This document shows, piece by piece, positions 28,097-36,459 of a DNA stretch of 64,000 bases. How positions within the stretch are numbered: position 1 is the stretch's first letter; every line of letters starts with the position of its first letter. The DNA is taken from contig NZ_AOGZ02000014.1 in assembly GCF_000332515.2 (NCBI RefSeq), positions 2,434,001-2,498,000 of the forward strand, in the 5' to 3' direction. A program made the position numbers and the translations under genes. This DNA is from Leptospira wolbachii serovar Codice str. CDC (GTDB lineage: Bacteria; Spirochaetota; Leptospiria; Leptospirales; Leptospiraceae). The notes below the pieces were generated by a model that worked only from the letters and a program-made list of their open reading frames with translations, was not told the origin of the DNA and made no database searches.

Positions 28097-28146
28097 ATCC
28101 TAACGGGTGCTCGAAAAAGAATCAAGATTTTTCTTCGGGATTTCCT

Positions 28147-28521
28147 TTAAATGGAAACGTTGCTGGGAAGTGCTAAAGCAAATAAATCTCCGAGACAAAC
28201 GAGCGAAAAGACAGGGTGTTCCGTATTGCCAATTTGTCCGAGCCTTTCCCTCTCCTCTGCGATCCCATCGATATGGATCCAGGATTCTATCTGCTCTTCT
28301 GGTAGAATGCGACAGGCCACCTGGTATTCAAAGGTTCCGATTTGTGAGAAAAAAATTTGAACCGATTCCGGGGAAGAATCGGCTAAAGCACGACGGAAGG
28401 CAAACTGTTTGGACTTGGTTTCGCCTCGCATTTCGTAGTAGTGGTTCAGAATTCGTAAGATATGTAAGAATTCTTCTTTTTTTGTCATAAGCTCGCGCCA
28501 GGAAACTTCGGTTTCTTTCAT
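28147..28521 (-). CDS. Small protein of unknown function
   Basis: A 124-residue acidic cytoplasmic protein with no signal or membrane segment that I do not recognise. The N-terminal half is helical (TKKEEFLHILRILNHYYEM) and the second half mixes helix and strand. It is preferred over the overlapping plus-strand frames because its composition is balanced while theirs are rich in Arg and Ser in a shadow pattern. Its start lies 79 bases from the divergent gene at 28600. Confidence 0.5.
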   Translation of the reverse strand: MKETEVSWRELMTKKEEFLHILRILNHYYEMRGETKSKQFAFRRALADSSPESVQIFFSQIGTFEYQVACRILPEEQIESWIHIDGIAEERERLGQIGNTEHPVFSLVCLGDLFALALPSNVSI

Positions 28522-28599
28522 ACTTGTGGGGGTCGAAGAGATTGGACTTTGGTTCTTAAAAAAGGATTCTCACTTGAAAAATACTTTCCCCTATCCAGG

Positions 28600-29166
28600 A
28601 TGAACGAAACGGATATGGTAACGGAGATTTTAGAAATATTCTGGAAAGAGAAACTCCGGTTTGCTCAATACTGTTTTGATGAATTGGCTCCTTTGGATAC
28701 AAAGTCCTTTTCTGGAAAAAGACCAAATGGGAAATCACCCCAATGGACTCTCCAACAGATGGTCTCTTATGATCGCACTTTTAGTTTTTACTTACCAATT
28801 TCATTACGAATCAGCGGATTCTTCTTTTTTAACACATTCAAAGACCAAGACATCGAAAAAGATTTGGAAGCCATTCGGGACAGATACAGACCACCAGCTT
28901 TTCCCTCCCATTTTTGGGAAATCCAGATCACGAAAGCCGAAGACCTTCGGATCAATGCCAAAGATCCTTTGGTGAAGGAACAGTGCGAATCTTGGAAAGA
29001 AGTGCTTGTTCGATTGGAATCCAAACTTTCTGAAATTTCAGATCGTGATGCCTATAGAAAAAGATATACATCCCTTACAGGAATTCATACCATTTCAGGA
29101 GCGATCAATAATTCTACGGAGTTTTGTCACTATCTATGGAATTTGTACATGGCAAATCCAACATAA
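28600..29166 (+). CDS. Protein of unknown function, possibly DinB-like helical bundle
   Basis: A 188-residue reading from the ATG at 28600. The frame is open from a TTG at 28549, and an ATG at 28615 is also possible; none has a good Shine-Dalgarno. The protein is largely helical with evenly spaced hydrophobics. The SPQWTLQQMVSYDRTF segment and a late FCHYLWNLY recall DinB/YfiT-type four-helix bundles, but no clear metal-binding His triad is visible. It lies 46 bases upstream of icd. The function is unknown. Confidence 0.5.
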   Translation: MNETDMVTEILEIFWKEKLRFAQYCFDELAPLDTKSFSGKRPNGKSPQWTLQQMVSYDRTFSFYLPISLRISGFFFFNTFKDQDIEKDLEAIRDRYRPPAFPSHFWEIQITKAEDLRINAKDPLVKEQCESWKEVLVRLESKLSEISDRDAYRKRYTSLTGIHTISGAINNSTEFCHYLWNLYMANPT

Positions 29167-29212
29167 CTGTATTTTAAACGAATCAAAAATGTACCGAGTT
29201 TAGGAGAAATCA

Positions 29213-30424
29213 ATGGGAAAAATTAAAGTAAAAACACCGCTTGTTGAGTTAGACGGCGATGAAATGACAAGAATTATCTGGAAAGAAATTAAAGATCGTT
29301 TCATCTACCCTTATTTAGACATCACTTTGGAATATTATGACTTAGGTGTTGAATACCGTGATAAAACGGATGACCAAGTAACTGTAGATTCTGCGAATGC
29401 GATCAAAAAACATGGCGTAGGTGTTAAATGTGCAACCATTACTCCAAACGCAGACCGCGTAAAAGAATACAACCTAAAACAAGAATGGAAATCACCTAAC
29501 GGAACCATCCGTGCCATCTTAGATGGAACTGTTTTCCGTAAACCTATCATCATCAAAAATATTCCAGCAGCTGTGAACTCTTGGAAAAAACCAATTGCGA
29601 TTGGACGACATGCTTACGGTGATATTTACCGTGACGTGGAAATCTTAGTTGATGGCCCAGGAAAAGTAGAACTCGTTTATACAGATGCTTCTGGTAAAGA
29701 AAAACAAAGATTGCTTGTGAATGAATTCAAAGGTGCTGGCGTTGCGCTTGCAATGCACAACTTAGATGAGTCCATCAAATCTTTTGCTAAGGCATGTTTT
29801 ACTTATGCTTTATCTGAAAAAATTAGTATCTGGTTTGCAACGAAAGATACGATCTCTAAAAAATACCATGCTCGTTTCCGTGATATCTTTGATAACATGG
29901 CAAAAGAACAAGATGCTGCTATGAAAGCTGCGGGTATTACTTATAGTTATTACCTCATCGATGATGCTGTAGCACAGATCATGAAAAACGAAGGCGGACA
30001 ACTTTGGGCTCTTATGAACTACGACGGAGACGTTATGAGTGATATGGTGGCTTCTGGTTTTGGTTCCCTTGGTCTTATGACTTCAGTTCTCGTATCTCCT
30101 GATGGAAAGTATGAGTATGAAGCGGCACACGGAACTGTGACTCGCCACTACCGTAAATACCAAAAAGGTGAAACTACTTCGACAAACTCTGTAGCGTCTA
30201 TCTTTGCATGGACTGGAGCTCTTGCGAAACGTGGGGAACTCGACGGAACTCCCGATGTAGTAAACTTTGCTTTGAAACTGGAAGAAGCGATCATTGAAAC
30301 CATCGAAGGTGGTGAAATGACAAAAGACTTACTTTCTCTTTCCACAGCAGCGAAAAAAACAGAATTGGATACTTTCCAATTTATGGAAGCTGTACAAAAA
30401 CGATTGGATTCTAAACTCAAATAA
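29213..30424 (+). CDS. icd: Isocitrate dehydrogenase, NADP-dependent, eukaryote-type
   Basis: A 403-residue enzyme of the homodimeric type II group related to mitochondrial and cytosolic [16 protein letters not shown] opens the chain, [14 protein letters not shown] holds the substrate-binding Ser and Arg, and [18 protein letters not shown] and [13 protein letters not shown] are the metal and cofactor blocks. It converts isocitrate to 2-oxoglutarate with NADP in the TCA cycle. TTAGGAGAAATCA places a strong ribosome site before the ATG, and a clear terminator follows the stop. Confidence 0.96.
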   Translation: MGKIKVKTPLVELDGDEMTRIIWKEIKDRFIYPYLDITLEYYDLGVEYRDKTDDQVTVDSANAIKKHGVGVKCATITPNADRVKEYNLKQEWKSPNGTIRAILDGTVFRKPIIIKNIPAAVNSWKKPIAIGRHAYGDIYRDVEILVDGPGKVELVYTDASGKEKQRLLVNEFKGAGVALAMHNLDESIKSFAKACFTYALSEKISIWFATKDTISKKYHARFRDIFDNMAKEQDAAMKAAGITYSYYLIDDAVAQIMKNEGGQLWALMNYDGDVMSDMVASGFGSLGLMTSVLVSPDGKYEYEAAHGTVTRHYRKYQKGETTSTNSVASIFAWTGALAKRGELDGTPDVVNFALKLEEAIIETIEGGEMTKDLLSLSTAAKKTELDTFQFMEAVQKRLDSKLK

Positions 30425-30437
30425 GTTTGTATCCCTC

Positions 30438-30476
30438 GCACCCTGTCGTTTGGCAGGGTGCAATGTTTCCTTTTTA
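30438..30476 (+). terminator. Rho-independent terminator after icd
   Basis: GCACCCTG (30438-30445) pairs perfectly with CAGGGTGC (30454-30461) over an 8-base loop. It is followed by a T-rich stretch ending in TTTTT about 10-15 bases later. It begins 14 bases after the icd stop. Confidence 0.8.
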
Positions 30477-30574
30477 ATCAATCCTTCTCCTTCCTAACAT
30501 ATAAAATATTTCCTTGCAATTGCCATTGGATACCATACATTCGATTTTCGTAATAAAGGAAGTCAAATAGGATA

Positions 30575-31825
30575 ATGATCGCTGATTTTATAGAATGGTA
30601 TGTGCATGAACTTTCAGAAGTAAAATCTTCCGCCGAACTATTTGATAAAAGTATTGGTTATTTACAAAAACTAAACTTTCAGATCGTGCGGGTCAGCATG
30701 GGGACTCGTACTTTGCACCCGCAAGTAGAGTCTTTAGCTTACACTTGGGTTCCCAAAGGGAAATTAGAATATTTTGATGACACTACAAATCAACTTCAAC
30801 ATTCGAAATCAATCATAGAATCGGAAAATGGATTTTTAAGAGAGGTTCGTTTTCGATTAGGTTCCTTGCAAACTTCTCAGTTTGTGGTAAGTCCTGTCCA
30901 ACATGTAATGTCGACCAAAAAGCCGTATTATTTTAGTTATGCGGATCATAAAGAAGAAACATATCCTTATCCCATTTTGGACGATTTGGCTCCTTTAGGG
31001 GCCACTGGTTATTTTGCAGTACCAATTTTTCAGAAAGGAGCAGGTTTTGCTTTCCTCAGTTTGGTTACAGAAAAACCAAATGGTTGGTCTCCTGAAGAAC
31101 TTAATTTTTTGAACCAAGTTCTAAAAATGATTTCTTTGCAGTGGATCAACTTCATTCAAAATGAATTAACAGAATCTCTTCTGAGTGTTTATCTGGGAAA
31201 AAGAACCGGATCTACAGTATATTCGGGAAAAATATTTTTGGGAGAACTGGATAAAATCCAATCGGTAATATGGTTTTCTGACATTCGAAATTATTCTGGG
31301 ATGAGTGAAAAATTGTCACCTCCAGAAGTTATACAGTTGTTAAATGATTATTTTGGTTTGGCAATCCCACTCATTGAAGCACATGGTGGCGAAGTTTTGA
31401 AACTATTGGGAGATGGAATTTTAGCAGTATTTCCATACACAGAATCTAATAAAACATTTGTTGGAAAAAAAGTCCTTCTCGCCGTAAGAAAGTTAGGTGG
31501 GGATTTATTTCGCCACAACCAATCGAGAGAAAATGAGGCAAAACTCCCAATTCATCATGGGGTGGGTTTACACTCCGGCGAAATCCTTTATGGAAATATT
31601 GGTTCGAAGGAGAGATTGGATTTTACTGTAATTGGAGAAGCCGTCAACCTAACTAGTCGGATTGCAGGTATGTGTGGGGAGTTAGAAAAAGCTGTGTTGG
31701 CCTCCGAAAATTTAGCCAACCAAATCCCTGTTCGTTGGGAAGAGCTCGGAGAACACAAACTGAAAGGGATTGGCTCTCCACAGAAAATTTTTGCAATTTC
31801 GGAACGAGTGAAGAAGAAGTATTGA
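30575..31825 (+). CDS. Class III adenylate/guanylate cyclase with N-terminal GAF-like domain
   Basis: A 416-residue cytoplasmic protein. Residues about 1-200 look like a GAF-type sensor (GATGYFAVPIFQKGAGFAFL). The cyclase domain follows: IWFSDIRNYSGMS with the first metal Asp, GGEVLKLLGDGILAVFP with the substrate-contacting Lys and second metal Asp, HHGVGLHSGE, and DFTVIGEAVNLTSRIAG, whose last Arg and Asn stabilise the transition state. The adenine-contact position reads Thr as in CyaC-type adenylyl cyclases, so cAMP is the more likely product. No effector gene is adjacent. Confidence 0.88.
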   Translation: MIADFIEWYVHELSEVKSSAELFDKSIGYLQKLNFQIVRVSMGTRTLHPQVESLAYTWVPKGKLEYFDDTTNQLQHSKSIIESENGFLREVRFRLGSLQTSQFVVSPVQHVMSTKKPYYFSYADHKEETYPYPILDDLAPLGATGYFAVPIFQKGAGFAFLSLVTEKPNGWSPEELNFLNQVLKMISLQWINFIQNELTESLLSVYLGKRTGSTVYSGKIFLGELDKIQSVIWFSDIRNYSGMSEKLSPPEVIQLLNDYFGLAIPLIEAHGGEVLKLLGDGILAVFPYTESNKTFVGKKVLLAVRKLGGDLFRHNQSRENEAKLPIHHGVGLHSGEILYGNIGSKERLDFTVIGEAVNLTSRIAGMCGELEKAVLASENLANQIPVRWEELGEHKLKGIGSPQKIFAISERVKKKY

Positions 31826-31857
31826 GATGGGAAATCGTTTCCAAATCTAGATTTTTT
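31825..31857 (+). terminator. Probable terminator between the cyclase and the convergent gene
   Basis: AGAT-G-GGAAA (31825-31834) pairs with TTTCC-AA-ATCT (31838-31848) with a small internal mismatch, followed by TTTTTT at 31852-31857. It lies directly after the cyclase stop. Confidence 0.45.
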
Positions 31858-31866
31858 CTATATAGT

Positions 31867-32706
31867 TTAGCGAACAATCACCCACTGGCCACCTATCCAG
31901 CTTAAATAAAGTGGAATAGCAGCTCCTTTTTTAGATGTAAGAATAGGCTCACCTTTCTGATTTGTCACACTTACAATCTGGTTGTTACAAACTAAGGTAA
32001 ACTTTAGATTCTTTGTATCTAGTTTCCAGCTGGACCCAATGGCCTTTGTCATACCAGCTATGGACTTGAGTTCGTCTGCTTCTATATAGGGATAATAACG
32101 AACTTCGGATGTGTCCTTTGCTCGGAATTGAATCCAAGAAAGGATCTTCTTTGCCTCTTTTGTGTTGAGAATTTTTGTGAATTCTTTTGCAAACTCAAGA
32201 ATAGAGGTTTCCTTTTCTTTCGTAAGAGTAATGGCTTCTGCTTGCTTCCACAATTGGCTTGGCGGAATAAAAGGTGGATTCAATTCTATTTCGGTCCATT
32301 CACCTAAACTAGATTTGGTGGAAGTCGGCCATTGGAAGTGTTCTAATAAAATTCCTTCGTCTGGAAATTGCCCTTTTTGACCTATGTACAATTTGACTTC
32401 TGCTTCTTTGGAAAGTCCGGTATTTTCTTTTTGTTTACTCTTTCGTTCTGTTAGTCGGATCTTGATTTTGTTTTTATCGGGTTGGATCCAGTAGTTGATA
32501 TCCGCTTGTCCAGAGGAGTCTTCATTAGAAGATCCATCTCGTACATCATAGCCATTCACATTGATTTCTAAATTTACCCCATAGTTTTTGTAAGTGAGTA
32601 TATAGTAACCTTCTTTGGGAGGGCCGGGAGGACTTGGTTTTTCTTCCGCGAAGATTGGGGAAAAGGAAATCATGATCACTAGAAAAAGGAACGAGATTCT
32701 TTGCAT
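31867..32706 (-). CDS. Exported protein of unknown function
   Basis: A 279-residue protein with a classical signal peptide (cleavage after IFA, about residue 20). A Pro-rich linker precedes a beta-rich domain of about 110 residues. A helical middle (KEKETSILEFAKEFTKILNTKEA) and a short C-terminal region ending SWIGGQWVIVR follow. I recognise no family. It is separated by 102 bases from the lipoprotein run upstream on the same strand, so it may have its own promoter. Confidence 0.6.
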   Translation of the reverse strand: MQRISFLFLVIMISFSPIFAEEKPSPPGPPKEGYYILTYKNYGVNLEINVNGYDVRDGSSNEDSSGQADINYWIQPDKNKIKIRLTERKSKQKENTGLSKEAEVKLYIGQKGQFPDEGILLEHFQWPTSTKSSLGEWTEIELNPPFIPPSQLWKQAEAITLTKEKETSILEFAKEFTKILNTKEAKKILSWIQFRAKDTSEVRYYPYIEADELKSIAGMTKAIGSSWKLDTKNLKFTLVCNNQIVSVTNQKGEPILTSKKGAAIPLYLSWIGGQWVIVR

Positions 32707-32808
32707 CGATAGTTCTCCAATAGCAAGGTAACGGAGGATATTAAATGCTAAAAATATATTGTCGATGATAAATTAAACGATTCTATACTTTTATTTTGCG
32801 AAACTAGT

Positions 32809-33474
32809 TCAAATGCAATCCTTAAAAGTTCTATTACCTTCCTTATGAACGCTATTTAGCCTTGCATTTATAAAGTTCCCACTCAAATCAAACAGAGAAG
32901 AGTCGCATTTGATGAGAATTGAATTTTGTAATACAGTAGGAAAAGAACATAAAAATATGTTTGAATTTTTGTTATCATTCACAATAGGCCTGGAATCGCT
33001 GGGTATCCATTGGTTATGATTTGTAGATGGACTCCTCTGCAAATAAATGCTGTAGCTACTGTTTGCTGTATAAAAGTCAAAGATATATTCAGAAATAATT
33101 TCATTTAGAAGTTCATTTGGAAAAGCCGGTAATCCCAGTAATGGAATTTCGCGTAAGGTGATATCCAATTGAATTTCTGTCATTTTTGAAAACGAATAGT
33201 TTGATATATCCTTATAACCATTACTTTGCGTTAAGTTTTCCTGGAAACCCAGGGTTTCCACATCATTGAGATTATCTTCCATTACAGTTCCGTTGCGAAT
33301 GGATGTAAATCCACAGTTATCTGCATTTGCAGAGTATAAAATCCCTAAGATAGTGAGTAAGTATAATTTTTCAGAAGGACCATTATTCTTACCGTAACAA
33401 TTGGAGAATATTGGGCATAGAAGTAGAATGAATATCAATTTAAATTTAGAAAACAGTTTAGTATTGGATCCCAT
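32809..33474 (-). CDS. Small lipoprotein of unknown function
   Basis: A 221-residue protein with a signal peptide ending at IFSNC (Cys26). After the lipobox comes a short hydrophobic KLYLLTILGILYSANADNC segment, a layout seen repeatedly in leptospiral lipoproteins. The mature part is polar with no recognised domain. It is last in the minus-strand run and overlaps the gene before it by 17 bases (ATG N11 TRA). Confidence 0.62.
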   Translation of the reverse strand: MGSNTKLFSKFKLIFILLLCPIFSNCYGKNNGPSEKLYLLTILGILYSANADNCGFTSIRNGTVMEDNLNDVETLGFQENLTQSNGYKDISNYSFSKMTEIQLDITLREIPLLGLPAFPNELLNEIISEYIFDFYTANSSYSIYLQRSPSTNHNQWIPSDSRPIVNDNKNSNIFLCSFPTVLQNSILIKCDSSLFDLSGNFINARLNSVHKEGNRTFKDCI

Positions 33475-34111
33475 ATTTGAGTTTCTCCGTGATTACATTT
33501 TGAAAAAAAAGCATTTCCGTAGAAGTTAGACTTAGTGAGTTTAAACAACTTTCATTTGGATTTCCGTGAATAGCTAATAACATCTTCCAATTCATTGCAA
33601 ATGAACGATCATTATTATTCATTATACTTTTATAATCTTTAGTTTGATTTCGAATACTAGAGCAATCTTTCCAAAAAGAAATTGTCCCTGGAACCAAATT
33701 AAAGTCTGAAAATTTATTCTTTATCTGAAAGGAATCAGCAGGAATTGTTTGGAGAATTCGATCCCGTACAGAATCAATGGCGGTTAAACAAGTTGGATTA
33801 CTTAAATCATGAATATCTAAGTTCGTTATTATAGAATTTTTGAAATTTTCGGTAGGAATATCAAGAAATGTTTCTTTGCTACAGTTTTGGAAATTTTCTT
33901 GTACGCAGAAGTATCCGAGGATTTGGTCATTTTTTAAAACACTGGTCATGCAACCTGACCATTTTTGTATATCAGGAGTTTGAAAGATTGGTGCTGGATT
34001 GTTGATTAAAGCAAAGATTAAATTACGATTTGGTGACTTCTCTGTTATACAGCCATTGAGTAGGATTAAGAATAACAAATACTTGAAAATAAATTCAAAA
34101 TCGCATTTCAT
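33458..34111 (-). CDS. Small lipoprotein of unknown function
   Basis: A 217-residue protein with a signal peptide ending at LLNGC (Cys21). The mature chain has several Cys residues (GCMTS, GYFCV, NCSK, TCL, DCSS, SCLN), which suggests disulfides outside the cytoplasm. No domain is recognised. It overlaps both neighbours in the run by 17 bases, so it is translated with them. Confidence 0.62.
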   Translation of the reverse strand: MKCDFEFIFKYLLFLILLNGCITEKSPNRNLIFALINNPAPIFQTPDIQKWSGCMTSVLKNDQILGYFCVQENFQNCSKETFLDIPTENFKNSIITNLDIHDLSNPTCLTAIDSVRDRILQTIPADSFQIKNKFSDFNLVPGTISFWKDCSSIRNQTKDYKSIMNNNDRSFAMNWKMLLAIHGNPNESCLNSLSLTSTEMLFFQNVITEKLKYGIQY

Positions 34112-34793
34112 ATTTTAAATCAATCCGTTTCCCAACATTGTCATTTTGAATTCTGTTTTGGAGTTCATCTATTGAGATTTCTGCTCTCTCGGGAATCCGC
34201 AAATCATTCCAGCTAGAGTCTTTTCCGAACCTAATATAAGCTATAATGGAACTTCCAAGGAAAATGCTGGTTGTTAGAAATGCAGAAATTACGAATTCGC
34301 GATTCCTCTGCTGAAATGTATCCTGCTTGTCTGATGAGTTGAGGCCATAGATCGAGTCACCGAGTTTTTGGTTTGCTTGTAAGGCTGAAGAATAAGTATA
34401 AGCAGTCAAAAGGAGAAGGCCTATTTTTAGTGGTCTTATGAATTCATCATTAAGAAAATAATTGCCTTTATTGTTGTATTCGTATTGATAATGGCTTCCT
34501 GCTTCGAAGCGGTAGAAGGATTCCAAAGAGGCATTCCACTTTGATTTTGATTTTACGGTATCGTAAAAATTCTTATCCACAATATTAACTACTTTGCTTT
34601 TCGGAATAGGATAACCAACATTTGCATCACGAATGAATATCGAACCATCGCCTAAATCTAGATATTCAGCATCGACTACAAATTTGTTCTCATAAAGAAT
34701 TTTGCCTTCAGTAAATTTTTTTTCGTTAGCATAGATCGTCCCTAAGTTAAAAAAAAATATAAACAGCAATAAGAAAAATTTTATTTTTACCAT
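34095..34793 (-). CDS. Exported or membrane protein of unknown function
   Basis: The ATG at 34793 gives a 232-residue protein with a signal peptide (cleavage near YAN) at the very N-terminus; starting at 34820 would put nine extra residues before it. A further hydrophobic helix pair is seen at about residues 125-145 and 165-190. The early KFTEGKILYENKFVVDAEYL region is strand-rich. It overlaps the frameshifted gene upstream by 7 bases and the next lipoprotein by 17. The function is unknown. Confidence 0.6.
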   Translation of the reverse strand: MVKIKFFLLLFIFFFNLGTIYANEKKFTEGKILYENKFVVDAEYLDLGDGSIFIRDANVGYPIPKSKVVNIVDKNFYDTVKSKSKWNASLESFYRFEAGSHYQYEYNNKGNYFLNDEFIRPLKIGLLLLTAYTYSSALQANQKLGDSIYGLNSSDKQDTFQQRNREFVISAFLTTSIFLGSSIIAYIRFGKDSSWNDLRIPERAEISIDELQNRIQNDNVGKRIDLKYEMRF

Positions 34794-35145
34794 ACAATTG
34801 AGTTTGTGTCTATGATCCATTCTTTTACCTTTCCATTCTCATCGATTTCTTCAAGCTTCCAATACTCTCTATTCTCTAAGAAATATTTATTGAACCTTTG
34901 AATTTTCATTTTTCTGCCTTTCAGAAAATCTGGAGGGTGAGGTTTTATGTATACCTCTGATGTTTTTTGTCCTAGAGTTTTTTCTTTAGAAATATTTGCT
35001 TTTTTGTGACAGTTTTTTTATCGCAATTGGATAGAATAATTGCATCGGTATCTAATTTTTGGTCATCTAACTCAAACTGAAAATAAAACAGTGATAGATT
35101 TATTATAAAAGAAATAACAAATAATAAGAACCAGGGGGATTTCAT
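34787..35145 (-). pseudogene. Small exported protein gene split by a -1 frameshift at A_AAA_AAG
   Basis: From the ATG at 35145 the frame reads a hydrophobic N-terminus (KSPWFLLFVISFIINLSLF) and stops at 34972 after 57 codons. The -1 frame is open across this point and continues as ordinary coding sequence (EVYIKPHPPDFLKGRKM, LEEIDENGKVKEWIID) to a TAA at 34787. The two frames join exactly at the slippery heptamer A AAA AAG (35005-34999, in the phase used by dnaX). Joined, they give about 119 residues in normal operon register: 10 bases after the upstream gene and 7 bases into the next. It may be a pseudogene, an assembly error in the A-run or a programmed frameshift. Confidence 0.55.
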
Positions 35146-35155
35146 TTATTTTGTA

Positions 35156-35821
35156 TTAACTTTCTTCGATGATAGAAATAAAAATCTGGTCTTTTGTGAG
35201 TCTAGTAACCTTTCCTCTAAGCTTTTTTTTAGATTTTTTTAACTCGCTAAACAATGTTAATTCTTGAGATAGTTGGATCTTTGAATCCCCTGGGTTTTGG
35301 AATAAGATTCCCTTGATGCTGCGGTTGATAGATTTTAATCGAATACCTAACTCAGATACATAATCTTTATTCCATGGAATACGTAAGTTTCTTCTCCATC
35401 CTCTCTTATTGTCTTTTGAGAAATACGGAGAACTAATATCTTTATTCAATATCCATGGAACCAAGGAAATTAGTATAAAACTCTGAGCTAAAATGGAAAA
35501 GTTAATTCCTGTGGGATGGTAGAAGGTGATGTAACTATTATAAATAAAGAGACTTATGGAATACACCATCCAACCAATGAATGCCCAGCGAAATTTATAA
35601 ATTAACCCCACCGAGACACAAATTGGTAAAAAAAGAAAAAACATTTTCCAGGGAGTAAAAACTAACGGAATCCAGTTCATTTGGAACCGACTCCAACCAT
35701 AAGGAAAAAAAATATGCAATATATTAAATATAGGTGAAATAACCAAAGCTCCTGCGATTCCTAGAATTCTTTTGGGAATCTGCGTATGTTTTGGCCAAAA
35801 TTGCTTTATCAATGGGGGCAT
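35156..35821 (-). CDS. Four-helix membrane protein of unknown function
   Basis: A 221-residue protein with four hydrophobic helices in the first 130 residues. A cytosolic-looking tail of about 90 basic residues follows, ending in GKVTRLTKDQIFISIIEES. The tail is strand-rich and could be a degenerate PilZ-like or SH3-like domain, but the PilZ RxxxR and D/NxSxxG motifs are not visible. Its start overlaps the end of the upstream lipoprotein gene by 13 bases. Confidence 0.6.
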   Translation of the reverse strand: MPPLIKQFWPKHTQIPKRILGIAGALVISPIFNILHIFFPYGWSRFQMNWIPLVFTPWKMFFLFLPICVSVGLIYKFRWAFIGWMVYSISLFIYNSYITFYHPTGINFSILAQSFILISLVPWILNKDISSPYFSKDNKRGWRRNLRIPWNKDYVSELGIRLKSINRSIKGILFQNPGDSKIQLSQELTLFSELKKSKKKLRGKVTRLTKDQIFISIIEES

Positions 35822-36459
35822 GATAAAAATTCTCCTAAGATTCTAATGTTTCCTCTACTGATCTCGTCGGTGTTATTGGGTGTTTTGTCAATAATATCTA
35901 TAACGTAATCATTGCTATAACCTTCTGGAAATTGAAGATTTTCGTTATGAATTAGTTTTAGATACGCAGAGTTCAATCCATTTAGAATTACTCGCCGCGA
36001 AGAGTAAGACTGATTTTGGAAAACAAAATTGAGGATCTCATTAGTTTCAATAAAAGAGTTTGAATTTTCTGGATTTCTTGAATCATAAATAATTTCTGAT
36101 TCATTTTCAAGTATAATATGAAACTTTGCACTTGCAGATAGAGCATGGTCTAATCCGAATTTTTGGTTTTTAAAAAATATTCGATAATAATCCGTGTCAT
36201 TACGAGGAAAAATAACGCTCATCATTTCGAATTGAAATGCATTAAATGCGCTTACATAATTTCTAGCAGGTACATCAATGCAGAATGCACTTTCTTTTGT
36301 GTCATTTGGCTCGAATGAATACCGGCGGTTTTCGGTAGTTAGTAATAATACCGTCAATAGCTCAGGACTTAACTCAGCCTTCTCCGGTTGGCATGAAGGA
36401 AAACAATTTAATTGTAGGAAGACAATTGTAAGTATATAGATATTACTTATTTTCCACAT
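35809..36459 (-). CDS. Lipoprotein of unknown function
   Basis: The ATG at 36459 gives a 216-residue protein whose signal peptide ends at a Cys (LNC or FPSC, about residues 18-22); the longer frame from 36504 would bury the signal. The mature part resembles secreted protease accessory or pre-peptidase domains: YSFEPNDTKESAFCID, NDTDYYRIFF and a late YVIDI strand. That would fit the HExxH protein encoded just upstream, but this is only a resemblance. It overlaps that gene by 17 bases. Confidence 0.6.
   Translation of the reverse strand: MWKISNIYILTIVFLQLNCFPSCQPEKAELSPELLTVLLLTTENRRYSFEPNDTKESAFCIDVPARNYVSAFNAFQFEMMSVIFPRNDTDYYRIFFKNQKFGLDHALSASAKFHIILENESEIIYDSRNPENSNSFIETNEILNFVFQNQSYSSRRVILNGLNSAYLKLIHNENLQFPEGYSNDYVIDIIDKTPNNTDEISRGNIRILGEFLSCPH

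Noticed and set aside
28107..28490. Plus-strand open frame of 127 codons over the 28147-28521 minus-strand gene
   Set aside because: Arg/Phe/Ser-rich shadow composition and no ribosome site; the minus-strand frame reads as a balanced protein.
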